Shown: positions 36,582 through 45,119 of the stretch, one piece after another
Layout of the letters: each line of letters starts with the position of its first letter
Numbering within the stretch: position 1 is the first letter of the stretch
Notes under the pieces: model-generated
Databases searched by the model: none
Told to the model about the DNA's origin: nothing
What the model saw: only the letters and a program-made list of their open reading frames with translations
Source: Pseudomonadales bacterium
GTDB taxonomy: Bacteria > Pseudomonadota > Gammaproteobacteria > Pseudomonadales > Ketobacteraceae
NCBI GenBank assembly: GCA_020062665.1
Contig: JAGUVW010000064.1
Span: forward strand, 1 to 59,793
DNA length: 59,793 nt
Reading direction: 5' to 3'
Made by a program: the position numbers and the translations under genes

Positions 36582-36663
36582 GGGACTCCAGCAGCTCGGC
36601 AATCAGGATGTGTCCGTGGCTGACGCCAGTCTTTTGAGTATAGATGCTGAATTCCGGCCGGGA

Positions 36664-36696
36664 TAAAAAAAGCCCCGCTCCGACCGGAGGAGGCTT
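36664..36696 (-). terminator. Terminator of the unknown gene 36727-37710
   Basis: On the minus strand AAGCC and CTCCG pair with CGGAG and GGCTT, followed by a run of seven T. It sits about 30 bases past the stop codon. Confidence 0.8.
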
Positions 36697-36726
36697 TCGT
36701 GCGCAAGCGTTTGTAAAGACAGCGGA

Positions 36727-37710
36727 TTATCTGCGCAGGCGAGCCGTGGTGGCGGCAGGTACGGCGCTGCTGGTGCTCCAGCCGAAGTCCACTGCCTTCA
36801 GGGACAGCGTGATGGCCTGTTGTTCCAGCTGCGCCTGCAACCACGGCTGCAGCAGCGACAGCAGTTTGGGGTAGCCCAGCAGGGTGGGCAGGCCCAGCGG
36901 AATGGAATCCCGGGCGGAGTTCAGTTCGACAACCTGCTCCGCCGGATTGGCCGTCTGACGAATGGCCAGCGCATCCCATTCGATCACCATGCCAAACTGC
37001 ACCAGCTTGCGCAGTTCGCTGGAAAGGACTTCCGCTTCGCGCAACGCCTTACTGCAAAACTGGCGCAGCCGATCGGAATATTCGCGCTCGGCAAACACCA
37101 GCGTCAGCCCACGATGGCGACACTCGATACGATCCGTGGCAAAAGTCCAGCCTGGACGCACATCCACCACGGGTCGCTCAGGCAAGCGGGGAACATCACT
37201 GGGCGACAGGGTTTCACAGGCGCGCGACCGGCAGAACGATTCCAGCAACCCCTGCTCGAAAGCCAGCTGTTCCCGCGGCCGCGGATAGGACAGCATCACA
37301 CTCTGCCCACCGGCTTCAATCACCACGTCGCGGGCAGAACTGGTGCCAAAAGTAACGCCCAACCCCATGTCGATATCGCTTTTAAGCAGCAGCAGGCGAT
37401 TGACGAAATGCTCCACCGACGATGACCAGCGCTGCCGGGTGCCACTTCTTTCTTCACGGCTGTCACTGCGCGCCTGCTCCGCTTCAGTCAGATAGGCTTC
37501 CGCCAGACGGGACAAGGCCAGGCTGGCGAATTCCTGCCGCTCTTCGAAGGGCGCAGTGTTGAGTGATGTCATCAGGCGATCAAACTGGGTATCCGACGGC
37601 GTGGCGAAGACCACCACTGCCTGGGGCAGTAGCAGAACGACCAACAATTGCAGTACGGAAATACGAAGGTTCACGGGGGATGACATCGATCCAGGCAAGA
37701 CAGTCGTCAT
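36727..37710 (-). CDS. Exported or membrane-anchored protein of unknown function
   Basis: 327 residues. The N terminus has a hydrophobic segment (about 15-36, ISVLQLLVVLLLPQAVVVFA) that is a signal peptide or anchor. The rest is soluble and helical, with two cysteines near the middle (SFCRSRACETL) and others in ECRHRG and FCSKAL. No known motif is recognised. ATG 37710 has AGGAAG six bases upstream. It is flanked on both sides by terminators, so it is its own transcription unit. A periplasmic location is the most I can infer. Confidence 0.65.
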   Translation of the reverse strand: MTTVLPGSMSSPVNLRISVLQLLVVLLLPQAVVVFATPSDTQFDRLMTSLNTAPFEERQEFASLALSRLAEAYLTEAEQARSDSREERSGTRQRWSSSVEHFVNRLLLLKSDIDMGLGVTFGTSSARDVVIEAGGQSVMLSYPRPREQLAFEQGLLESFCRSRACETLSPSDVPRLPERPVVDVRPGWTFATDRIECRHRGLTLVFAEREYSDRLRQFCSKALREAEVLSSELRKLVQFGMVIEWDALAIRQTANPAEQVVELNSARDSIPLGLPTLLGYPKLLSLLQPWLQAQLEQQAITLSLKAVDFGWSTSSAVPAATTARLRR

Positions 37711-37777
37711 GATACTGCTTCCTGGTGGAAACACCTATCGACTGCAGGTTCTGTGGACGCTCCCTGAGGGCGCACCT

Positions 37778-37805
37778 ATAAAAAAGGCCACCTTGCGGCA
37801 GCCTT
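37778..37805 (-). terminator. Terminator of the first TetR gene
   Basis: On the minus strand AAGGCTGCC pairs with GGTGGCCTT (two G-T pairs) around GCAA, followed by six T. It sits about 30 bases after the stop of the TetR gene at 37833. Confidence 0.85.
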
Positions 37806-37832
37806 CTTTACCTTCCCCCCGGAAAAATGCAA

Positions 37833-38516
37833 TCAGATCGGCATTGCCTGAGCCGTTCGCACCGGCTCGCCCAACAACACACTGACTGCCATTTCCACCA
37901 CCGTGTCACTGTGGGCTAACACCTGATCCGGACTGGTGGAATCTACCTCGTACAGCGATTTGACCAGTGGCGCCAACGAGAAGAAATGGCTGGCAGAGCC
38001 CGTGATCAACATCATCACCTGGGGGAACGGAAGATCCTTCACCCAGCCTTCTTTGACGCCTTCGCTGTACACATCATGAAACTGTTTGAGCAGGGGCTTG
38101 AGCCATTCCTCCACCATCCAGTCCAAGCGACTGGAATCCTGCACCCCTTCGCGCAGAATGAAACGGCCAAACTGTGGGTATCGCGCCACAAAGGACACAT
38201 AGCAACGAATCATTTCCACCAGATAACGACGCTTGTCGACTTTCTGCAGGCCTTTGAGTTCGTCGGAAAATTCGTGGGACAACTGGCCGAACAGGCGAGC
38301 CACCGTGGCTTTCCAGAGGGCTTCCTTGTTCTTGAAGTGATAATGAATGAGAGGCTGGGTAATGCCCGCCACTTTGGCGATCTGCGTGGTGGAGACCCCC
38401 TCGAATCCGCGCACGGCGAACAGCGTTTCAGCTGCCGACAGAATTCGATCCCGCGCATCCGGACCCCGATCCGGCACAACCCCATGTTCAGTCAACGACG
38501 CTTCAGATGCGTTCAT
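37833..38516 (-). CDS. TetR-family transcriptional regulator (first)
   Basis: 227 residues. The N-terminal helix-turn-helix DNA-binding domain (about 20-75) reads ARDRILSAAETLFAVRGFEG, then STTQIAKVAGITQPLIHYHFKNKEALW. The C-terminal ligand domain (about 80-220) is alpha-helical, of the type found in regulators of fatty acid and acyl-CoA genes. ATG 38516 has AAAGGTGG immediately before it, so the longer frame is not used. Its own leader is very A-rich on the coding strand. A ten-base palindrome (38673-38682) upstream could be its operator. Target genes are unknown. Confidence 0.85.
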   Translation of the reverse strand: MNASEASLTEHGVVPDRGPDARDRILSAAETLFAVRGFEGVSTTQIAKVAGITQPLIHYHFKNKEALWKATVARLFGQLSHEFSDELKGLQKVDKRRYLVEMIRCYVSFVARYPQFGRFILREGVQDSSRLDWMVEEWLKPLLKQFHDVYSEGVKEGWVKDLPFPQVMMLITGSASHFFSLAPLVKSLYEVDSTSPDQVLAHSDTVVEMAVSVLLGEPVRTAQAMPI

Positions 38517-38672
38517 AAAGCCACCTTTGTTTTTTTTCTTTTTTTGGTATGCATGCCGTCTTCCAGCCCATTTCGCACCCGGAGGGATGCGCAAGAAGAC
38601 AGGGTTTTTACCGGTATTTGAGGGCAAAACCTGACATGATCGAGCGGATACTAGCAGCTTTATAAAAAGCAA

Positions 38673-38682
38673 CTCAATTGAG
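38673..38682. promoter_or_regulatory. Palindrome CTCAATTGAG, possible TetR operator
   Basis: A perfect ten-base inverted repeat in an A/T-rich region about 155 bases upstream of the first TetR gene. The position fits an autoregulatory operator but no second copy was found. Confidence 0.35.
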
Positions 38683-38755
38683 CGAATTTTAGTTTTTGTA
38701 TCCGGATTGTGAAGAAAATCACTGGTTTACAGATGCAGGATTGGGACTTGTAAAA

Positions 38756-38785
38756 TCAGGCCAGCACTTGGCCTTTTTACCATGG
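38756..38785. terminator. Bidirectional hairpin after the second TetR gene
   Basis: AGGCCA pairs with TGGCCT around a short loop. On the plus strand it is followed by TTTTT; on the minus strand, the direction needed to end the TetR gene at 38827, by GATTTT. It is a modest terminator. Confidence 0.5.
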
Positions 38786-38826
38786 GTTTTGGCCCTTTCA
38801 GCCTTGTTTGGGCAGTTTTCCTGGTT

Positions 38827-39426
38827 TCAATTTTTAACAATCAGCGCGAGCGCCTGATCCGCCAACTGCTCGAGCGACAGCGCTCCGTCGGGCCTGTACC
38901 AGTAGTTCGACCAGCTGAGGGCACCGGTCAGATAGCGCCGCAGGATGAACGTGTCCACATGAGGCTGGATAAGGCCGGCCGCCTTGGCTTCGTCGAGGGT
39001 GGTCAGCCACAACTGCTCGTACTGCTCCCGCAGGGTAAGGATAAAGCGCTGGCTTTCGGAACTCAGACTGCGCCATTCATAAATGAGCACCGCCATGGCC
39101 TCGCCAGTGGCGCCGTTGATGGACACCAGCTCGCAGCGGATCAGGGCCAGCAGTTTTTCCCGCGGACCACTGGCCTGTAACAGCGCGGTTTTCATGCGAT
39201 CGGTATTGAAGTGGATCACCTCTTCCATCACGCAGCGCAGGATTTCTTCCTTGGTTTTGAAGTGATGAAAAATGCTGCCGGACTGGATGCCAACGGCCTG
39301 CGCCAGATCGCGCACGGTGGTGCGCTCGAAGCCGCGTGTGCGAAAAAGATGGGCCGCCGCTGCCAGCAGGCGTCCGCGCGGGGTGTCGTCCATGCCATTG
39401 GCCAGTTTCACTACGTTCTCGCCCAT
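38827..39426 (-). CDS. atuR: AtuR-like TetR repressor of the atu operon
   Basis: 199 residues. The N-terminal DNA-binding domain reads RLLAAAAHLFRTRGFERTT, then VRDLAQAVGIQSGSIFHHFKTKEEIL. The C-terminal helical domain should bind an acyl-CoA-like ligand. It is divergent from atuA, in the same place as atuR of Pseudomonas aeruginosa, whose product represses the atu genes by binding inverted repeats in the shared intergenic region. ATG 39426 (MGENVVK) is the start consistent with the domain; AGGA lies about 11 bases upstream. The symbol is by synteny and fold and not by a search. Confidence 0.78.
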   Translation of the reverse strand: MGENVVKLANGMDDTPRGRLLAAAAHLFRTRGFERTTVRDLAQAVGIQSGSIFHHFKTKEEILRCVMEEVIHFNTDRMKTALLQASGPREKLLALIRCELVSINGATGEAMAVLIYEWRSLSSESQRFILTLREQYEQLWLTTLDEAKAAGLIQPHVDTFILRRYLTGALSWSNYWYRPDGALSLEQLADQALALIVKN

Positions 39427-39522
39427 TTCGATTTCGATCCTGTAGCCGGTTGAGTGTGAGAAGGCGCCACTAGATACCCCAAAGTTTCCGAAAAAGCCAG
39501 TTTGAAGGCGCTGGTGAGGCTC

Positions 39523-39552
39523 TTTACATACCAAGCGCTTGCTTGGTATTGT
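39523..39552 (+). promoter_or_regulatory. Probable atuA promoter with TetR operator between -35 and -10
   Basis: TTTACA (39523-39528) and TATTGT (39547-39552) stand 18 bases apart and point toward atuA. A perfect inverted repeat with nine-base arms ATACCAAGC and GCTTGGTAT (39528-39549, four-base spacer GCTT) fills the space between them. A repressor there would block RNA polymerase directly. Confidence 0.7.
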
Positions 39553-39619
39553 AGACCCACTTCGATCCCCTGCCTACTCTGACAGGCAGGGAAAAGTTTC
39601 TGAACATGGGATGCAGGAT

Positions 39620-41416
39620 ATGTCCGAGAAAGTCGTCAAGATCGGTTGTGCATCGGCGTTTTGGGGCGATACGGAAACCGCCGCCTTCCAGCTGGTTCGT
39701 CAGGCTGACATCGATTATCTGGTGTTTGATTACCTGGCCGAGATCACTATGTCGATCATGGCCGGCGCCCGCCTGCAGGATCCCAGCGCCGGATACGCGA
39801 CCGACTTCATCACCAGCATCATGCAGCCGCTGCTGGGCGAAATCGCCGCGAAGAAAATCCGGGTGCTGGCCAATGCGGGCGGTGTAAATCCCGGTGGCTG
39901 CCGCGACGCACTGCAGAAGCTGATCGACGCCGCAGGCGTGAAGCTGAAGGTGGCCGTAGTGCACGGCGATGATCTGATGCCGCAGATGGCGACACTGAAA
40001 GGCATGGATGTGAAAGAGATGGATCGGGGAACGCCGCTGCCGGGATTTCTGGTGAGCATGAATGCGTATCTGGGTGCGCCCGCCATCGCCGCAGCCTTGC
40101 AGGCCGGCGCCGATATCGTGATTACCGGCCGCGTGGTGGACAGCGCGCTGGTGCTGGCGCCGCTGGTGCACGAATTTGGCTGGCAATGGAATGAATTCGA
40201 CAAGCTGGCGCAGGGCAGTCTGGCGGGGCATATCATCGAGTGCGGCGCGCAGTGCACTGGAGGCAATTTCACAGATTGGGAATCGGTGCCCGGTTTCGAC
40301 AACATGGGCTTTCCCATTGTGGAATGCAGCGCCGACGGCAGTTTTGTCGTGACCAAACCGGCAAATACCGGCGGCCTGGTGACGCCTGCCACCGTGGGCG
40401 AACAGCTGGTGTACGAGATTGGCAATCCTGCTGCCTATTTTCTGCCGGATGTGGTTTGCGATTTTACGCAAGTGAAGTTGCAGCAAGTGGGTGAGAACCG
40501 CGTGTCCGTGCGTGGCGCCAGGGGGTTGCCGGCAACGGATCAATACAAGGTGTCCGCCACTTATCCCGAAGGCTTCCGCATCACAGCGTCGTTTGTCATG
40601 GCAGGCATCGATGCACCGCGCAAGGCTGAGCGTGTGAGTCAGGCGTTGCTCACCAAGACCCGCCGCTTGTTTGCTGAAAAGGGCCTGGCGGATTTTTCCC
40701 GTACTGATGTGGAAATCCTGGGCAGCGAAGCTACCTACGGCGCCCATGCACAGTCCTTCAATCCGCGCGAAGTGGTGGTAAAAATCGCGGCCTCTCACGC
40801 AGACAAGAAAGCGCTGACACTGTTCTCGCGCGAGATTGCCCAGGCAGCCACGGGAATGGCACCCGGCATTACCGGCATTGTGGGCGGACGGCCGAAGGTT
40901 TCGCCCCGCATCCGCCTGTATTCCTGCCTGGTTCCCAAGACGCTGGTGAATCCGGCGGTAGAAATGGGCGGAGAAAAAATTCCCGTTACTGTGCCAGCCG
41001 GTACGCCGTTTGTCGCGCCCTCCCCTGTCAGTACGTCGGCAGCAAAACCCAGCGACGCCAGCGTTCCTGTGCCGCTGGTGAAACTGGCGTGGGCTCGCAG
41101 TGGCGACAAGGGTAATCATGCCAACATCGGCGTGATCGCGCGCAAGCCTGAATTCGTTCCCTATCTTCGCGCTGCGTTGACAGATTCAGCGGTGGCAGAC
41201 TGGATGAAACACGTGCTGGACGCGGAATCCAGCCAGGTGACGCGCTGGGAATTGCCAGGATTCGATGCCTTCAATTTCCTGCTGGAGAACAGCCTGGGCG
41301 GCGGTGGCATTGCCAGTCTGCGCATCGACCCCCAAGGTAAGGCATTCGCGCAACAGTTGCTGGAATTTCCGGTTCCTGTTTCCGCTTCCATCGCTCAATC
41401 ATTAAAGGCCAACTGA
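39620..41416 (+). CDS. atuA: AtuA-family protein of acyclic terpene utilization
   Basis: 598 residues. The start [20 protein letters not shown] and segments [20 protein letters not shown] and [17 protein letters not shown] are hallmarks of the AtuA family. Further family segments are [22 protein letters not shown] and LIECGAQ-type [14 protein letters not shown]. The C-terminal domain (about 480-598) contains [20 protein letters not shown]. AtuA is needed for growth on citronellol/geraniol in Pseudomonas but its exact reaction is unknown. It opens the atu operon and stops two bases before the SDR gene. The start could also be the ATG nine bases upstream. Confidence 0.92.
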   Translation: MSEKVVKIGCASAFWGDTETAAFQLVRQADIDYLVFDYLAEITMSIMAGARLQDPSAGYATDFITSIMQPLLGEIAAKKIRVLANAGGVNPGGCRDALQKLIDAAGVKLKVAVVHGDDLMPQMATLKGMDVKEMDRGTPLPGFLVSMNAYLGAPAIAAALQAGADIVITGRVVDSALVLAPLVHEFGWQWNEFDKLAQGSLAGHIIECGAQCTGGNFTDWESVPGFDNMGFPIVECSADGSFVVTKPANTGGLVTPATVGEQLVYEIGNPAAYFLPDVVCDFTQVKLQQVGENRVSVRGARGLPATDQYKVSATYPEGFRITASFVMAGIDAPRKAERVSQALLTKTRRLFAEKGLADFSRTDVEILGSEATYGAHAQSFNPREVVVKIAASHADKKALTLFSREIAQAATGMAPGITGIVGGRPKVSPRIRLYSCLVPKTLVNPAVEMGGEKIPVTVPAGTPFVAPSPVSTSAAKPSDASVPVPLVKLAWARSGDKGNHANIGVIARKPEFVPYLRAALTDSAVADWMKHVLDAESSQVTRWELPGFDAFNFLLENSLGGGGIASLRIDPQGKAFAQQLLEFPVPVSASIAQSLKAN

Positions 41417-41418
41417 TC

Positions 41419-42297
41419 ATGGGTTATCGCTCCATCTTTCATCCTGAACTGTTCAAGGATCGCAACATTATCGTAACCGGTGGTGGCAGCGGCATTGGTC
41501 GCTGCACCGCGCACGAACTGGCTTCACTCGGCGCTCATGTGGTGCTGGTGGGGCGCAAGCAGGAAAAACTGGATCGGGTGCTCGCAGAAATCGTCGAAGA
41601 TGGTGGTAGCGCAAGCGCCCTGTCCTGTGACATCCGCGATGAAGAAGCCGTGCGTGCGGTGGTGAGCCAGATCGTGAAAGAACGCGGCACTGTCCACGGC
41701 CTGGTGAACAATGCGGGCGGGCAGTTTCCGTCGCCGCTGATGGCAATTTCAAAAAAAGGCTGGGACGCAGTGATCAGCACCAACCTCACCGGCGGCTTTC
41801 TGATGGCGCGGGAGGTATTCAACCAGTCCATGAGCCGCAGCGGCGGTTCCATCGTCAACATCGTGGCAGACATGTGGAACGGCATGCCGGGCATGGGGCA
41901 CTCCGGTGCGGCCCGTGCGGGCATGGTGAATTTCACGCAAACCGCAGCGTACGAATGGGGCCACGCCGGGGTGCGGGTGAATGCGGTGGCACCGGGCTGG
42001 ATCACGTCGAGCGGCATGGATACTTACCCAGACAGTTTCAAGGCGGTGATCAAGACACTGAAAGCCGCCGTGCCGCTGGGACGCATGGGCAACGAAGCGG
42101 AAGTCAGCAGCGCGATCTGTTATCTGCTCAGCGACGGCGCTGCCTTTATCAGCGGCACCACAGTGCGCATTGATGGCGCCGCTTCGCAGGGCAATGTGGC
42201 GATCTATCCGTTGCAAGCCCACAACAAGTGCAAACCGTTCGACGGCTTCCACCGTGAAGTCGTTCCCGACATTTTCAAAACCGACGAGGCTCCGTAA
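41419..42297 (+). CDS. Short-chain dehydrogenase of the atu operon (AtuB/AtuG type)
   Basis: 292 residues. The NAD(P)-binding Rossmann motif is VTGGGSGIGRCTA (about residue 20), with the VNNAGGQF segment near residue 97. The usual YxxxK catalytic pair is not present: the aligned segment reads GHSGAARAGM, with Ser and Arg in those places. This pattern is known in the peroxisomal trans-2-enoyl-CoA reductase branch of the family, so it may reduce or isomerise an acyl-CoA rather than oxidise an alcohol. It is nested in the operon with two-base gaps on each side and therefore should act on terpene acyl-CoAs. Whether it is AtuB or AtuG cannot be settled here. Confidence 0.82.
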   Translation: MGYRSIFHPELFKDRNIIVTGGGSGIGRCTAHELASLGAHVVLVGRKQEKLDRVLAEIVEDGGSASALSCDIRDEEAVRAVVSQIVKERGTVHGLVNNAGGQFPSPLMAISKKGWDAVISTNLTGGFLMAREVFNQSMSRSGGSIVNIVADMWNGMPGMGHSGAARAGMVNFTQTAAYEWGHAGVRVNAVAPGWITSSGMDTYPDSFKAVIKTLKAAVPLGRMGNEAEVSSAICYLLSDGAAFISGTTVRIDGAASQGNVAIYPLQAHNKCKPFDGFHREVVPDIFKTDEAP

Positions 42298-42299
42298 TC

Positions 42300-43916
42300 A
42301 TGCCGGTGATCGAAAGCATGCTGAGCGCCAGCAGCACTGGATTCGCGGCCAATCGCGATTTCATGCTGGAGCTGGTGAACGGCTTCCGCGCCATCGAACA
42401 GAAGGTGGCGGATACGGAAGCGCAGGCCAAGCCGAAATTCGAAAAGCGCCGACAGCTGTTGCCGCGTGAGCGCATCAATCTGTTGCTGGATGCGGGATCG
42501 CCGTTTCTGGAACTGATGTCGCTGGCGGGCTATCAGATGCACGACGACAAGGACGGCAGCAGCGCCGGCGGTGGCATTATTGCCGGTATCGGCTATGTGG
42601 AAGGTGTGCGCTGCATGGTGGTGGCCAACAATAGCGCCATCAAGGGCGGCACTATTTCGCCTGCCGGGCTGCATAAATCACTGCGCCTGCAAAGTATCGT
42701 GGCGCAGAACAAATTACCCACCGTCACATTGTCGGAAAGCGGTGGCGCCAACCTGAATTATGCTGGCGAAATCTTTGTGGAAGGCGCGCGCACGTTTGCC
42801 AATCAGGCGCGACTGTCGGCGGCAGGCATTCCACAAATTACGGTGGTGCACGGCAACGCCACTGCCGGTGGTGCCTATCAACCGGGCTTGTCCGATTTCA
42901 TCATCGCCGTGCGCAAGCGCACCAAGATGTTTCTGGCGGGGCCACCGCTGCTGAAAGCCGCCACCGGTGAAATCGCCACGGACGAAGATCTGGGCGGCGC
43001 TGAGATGCATGCCTATCAATCCGGCACAGCGGAATATCTGGCCGAGAATGATGCCGACGGCATCCGTCTGGCGCGCGAAATCCTGCGCAAGCTGCCATGG
43101 AATGCGCAACTGCCTGCGGCTGTGGCCAAATCCTTTGTCGAGCCACTCTACGATCGCGAAGAGTTGCTGGGCGTGGTGCCCAACGACCCCAAGCGTCCTT
43201 ACGATTGTCGCGAAATCATCGCTCGTATTGCCGACGGTTCCGATTATCTGGATTTCAAATTCGACTGGGACCAGCAGACCGTGTGCGGCTGGGCCAAGAT
43301 TCACGGCCACAGCATCGGCATCATCGGCAACAACGGCCCCATCACGCCGGCAGGTGCGAACAAGGCGGCGCAATTCATCCAGCTGTGCGATCAGAACCAA
43401 ATTCCGTTGCTGTTCCTGCACAACACCACCGGCTTTATGGTAGGCACAGAATCAGAGCGCAATGGCATTATCAAACACGGTTCCAAGATGATTCAGGCAG
43501 TAGCTAACGCACGCGTGCCGAAGTTTTCGGTAGTGGTGGGCGGTTCCTATGGTGCCGGCAATTACGCCATGTGCGGACGCGGCCTCGATCCGCATTTCAT
43601 TTTCGCCTGGCCCAACAACAAAACCGCAGTGATGGGCGGTGCGCAGGCCGGCAAGGTGTTGCGCATCGTGGCTGAGCAGAAGCAGCGCGCCATGGGCATG
43701 GAACCGGATGAAAAAGTGCTGGACATGCTGGAACAGACCACCGCGTTCAATCTGGAAAAACAGTCCACTGCGCTGTACGGCACCGCACATCTGTGGGATG
43801 ACGGGCTGATCGATCCCCGCGATACGCGCGCGGTGCTGGGATTTGTGCTGGATACGGTGCACGAAGCAAAGCTGCGCCCGCTGCAGGGCAATGCGTTTGG
43901 CGTGGCACGTTTGTAA
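42300..43916 (+). CDS. atuC: AtuC, geranyl-CoA carboxylase carboxyltransferase subunit
   Basis: 538 residues. It is the biotin-dependent carboxyltransferase (beta) subunit of the geranyl-CoA carboxylase type. Visible segments are ERINLLLDAGSPFLELMSLAG, AGGGIIAGIGYVEGVRCMVVANN, the carboxybiotin-site region SEGGAN-like SESGGANLNYAGEIF, and the C-terminal domain AAQFIQLCDQNQIPLLFLHN with GAGNYAMCGRGLDPHF and MGGAQAG. Length and motifs also fit methylcrotonyl-CoA carboxylase, but the atuA and atuD neighbours favour geranyl-CoA. Its partner is AtuF in the same operon. Confidence 0.9.
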   Translation: MPVIESMLSASSTGFAANRDFMLELVNGFRAIEQKVADTEAQAKPKFEKRRQLLPRERINLLLDAGSPFLELMSLAGYQMHDDKDGSSAGGGIIAGIGYVEGVRCMVVANNSAIKGGTISPAGLHKSLRLQSIVAQNKLPTVTLSESGGANLNYAGEIFVEGARTFANQARLSAAGIPQITVVHGNATAGGAYQPGLSDFIIAVRKRTKMFLAGPPLLKAATGEIATDEDLGGAEMHAYQSGTAEYLAENDADGIRLAREILRKLPWNAQLPAAVAKSFVEPLYDREELLGVVPNDPKRPYDCREIIARIADGSDYLDFKFDWDQQTVCGWAKIHGHSIGIIGNNGPITPAGANKAAQFIQLCDQNQIPLLFLHNTTGFMVGTESERNGIIKHGSKMIQAVANARVPKFSVVVGGSYGAGNYAMCGRGLDPHFIFAWPNNKTAVMGGAQAGKVLRIVAEQKQRAMGMEPDEKVLDMLEQTTAFNLEKQSTALYGTAHLWDDGLIDPRDTRAVLGFVLDTVHEAKLRPLQGNAFGVARL

Positions 43917-43943
43917 TCAATACTGAAAAACTGAGGAATCCCC

Positions 43944-45110
43944 ATGAAATTCACCCAGGAACACGAAGAAATCCGTCGCACCGTGCGCAGTTTCGTGCAG
44001 AAGGAAATCAATCCCAACGTGGAGCAGTGGGAAACTCACCCGCCCTTCCCCGCGCACCAGGTTTTCAAGAAGCTGGGCGAGCTTGGCATGCTCGGCATAC
44101 ACAAGCCGGAAAAATACGGCGGCATGGGACTCGACTATTCGTACAATCTCGTTGCCGCCGAAGAACTCGGTCGCGCGCATTGTGGCGGCGTGCCCTTGGC
44201 CATCGGCGTGCAAACCGACATGGCAACACCGGCGCTGGCCCGATTTGGTTCCGAAGAACTGTGCAGGGAATTTCTGGTGCCCGCCATCAAGGGTGAAATG
44301 GTGGCCTCCATCGCAGTGAGCGAACCGGGCGCCGGCTCCGATGTGGCGAACATCAAAACCCGCGCCACCAAACAGGACGGCGACTACGTCATCAACGGCA
44401 CCAAGATGTGGATCACCAATTCCACTCAGGCTGATTTCTTCTGCCTGCTGGCCAATACCAGCGACGACCAGAAACACAAAAACAAATCCCTGATCATCGT
44501 GCCCCGCGACGCTGCTGGCATTTCCCTGTCCACGCCACTCAACAAACTGGGCATGCGCTCCTCTGACACCGCGCAGGTATTCTTCGACAACGTGCGCGTG
44601 CCACGGCGCAATCTGCTGGGCGCCGAAGGCCAGGGTTTCATGATCCAGATGATGCAGTTCCAGGAAGAACGGATGTGGGGCGCAGCCAATGCCATCGGCG
44701 GGCTGGACGAAAGCATCAAGGCCACCATTGCTTACACCAAGGAACGCATTGCCTTCGACGCGCCGCTGATCGACAACCAGTACGTACACTTCCGTCTGGC
44801 GGAACTGCAGACCGAGGTGGAAGCCCTGCGCGCGCTGGTGTACGGCACCTGCGAAAGCTATATCAACGGCGAAAATCCCCAGCGCGTGTTGCAACTGGCT
44901 TCCATGTGCAAACTGAAAGCCGGTCGCCTGGCCCGCGAAGTCAGCGACAGCTGTCTGCAATACTGGGGTGGCATGGGCTTCATGTGGGACAACCTGGTAT
45001 CACGCGCCTACCGCGACAGTCGGCTGGCTTCCATCGGCGGCGGTGCCGACGAAGTCATGCTCGGCATCATCTGCAAAACCATGGACATTCTTCCTGGCAA
45101 GAAAAAATAG
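43944..45110 (+). CDS. atuD: AtuD, citronellyl-CoA dehydrogenase (acyl-CoA dehydrogenase family)
   Basis: 388 residues. FAD enzyme that introduces the first double bond into the branched acyl-CoA. Segments IAVSEPGAGSDVANIKTRA, GTKMWITNSTQADFF and SDSCLQYWGGMGFMWD fit the family. The C-terminal catalytic Glu of most members is replaced (IGGGADEVML), so the base is likely the Glu in FQEERMWGAA, as in isovaleryl-CoA dehydrogenase. This fits a dehydrogenase for methyl-branched substrates. It begins 27 bases after atuC. Confidence 0.9.
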   Translation: MKFTQEHEEIRRTVRSFVQKEINPNVEQWETHPPFPAHQVFKKLGELGMLGIHKPEKYGGMGLDYSYNLVAAEELGRAHCGGVPLAIGVQTDMATPALARFGSEELCREFLVPAIKGEMVASIAVSEPGAGSDVANIKTRATKQDGDYVINGTKMWITNSTQADFFCLLANTSDDQKHKNKSLIIVPRDAAGISLSTPLNKLGMRSSDTAQVFFDNVRVPRRNLLGAEGQGFMIQMMQFQEERMWGAANAIGGLDESIKATIAYTKERIAFDAPLIDNQYVHFRLAELQTEVEALRALVYGTCESYINGENPQRVLQLASMCKLKAGRLAREVSDSCLQYWGGMGFMWDNLVSRAYRDSRLASIGGGADEVMLGIICKTMDILPGKKK

Positions 45111-45119
45111 GTGCACGCA

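Larger units (their letters stand above)
38517..38826. other. Intergenic region between two TetR genes
   Basis: 310 bases without a gene. It holds an A/T-rich stretch just before the first TetR gene (T runs on the plus strand at about 38528-38548), a perfect palindrome at 38673-38682 and a hairpin near 38756-38781. Otherwise I see nothing. Confidence 0.6.

Noticed and set aside
39524-41119. 531-codon minus-strand frame opposite atuA
   Set aside because: Shadow of atuA; it also runs through the promoter and operator.
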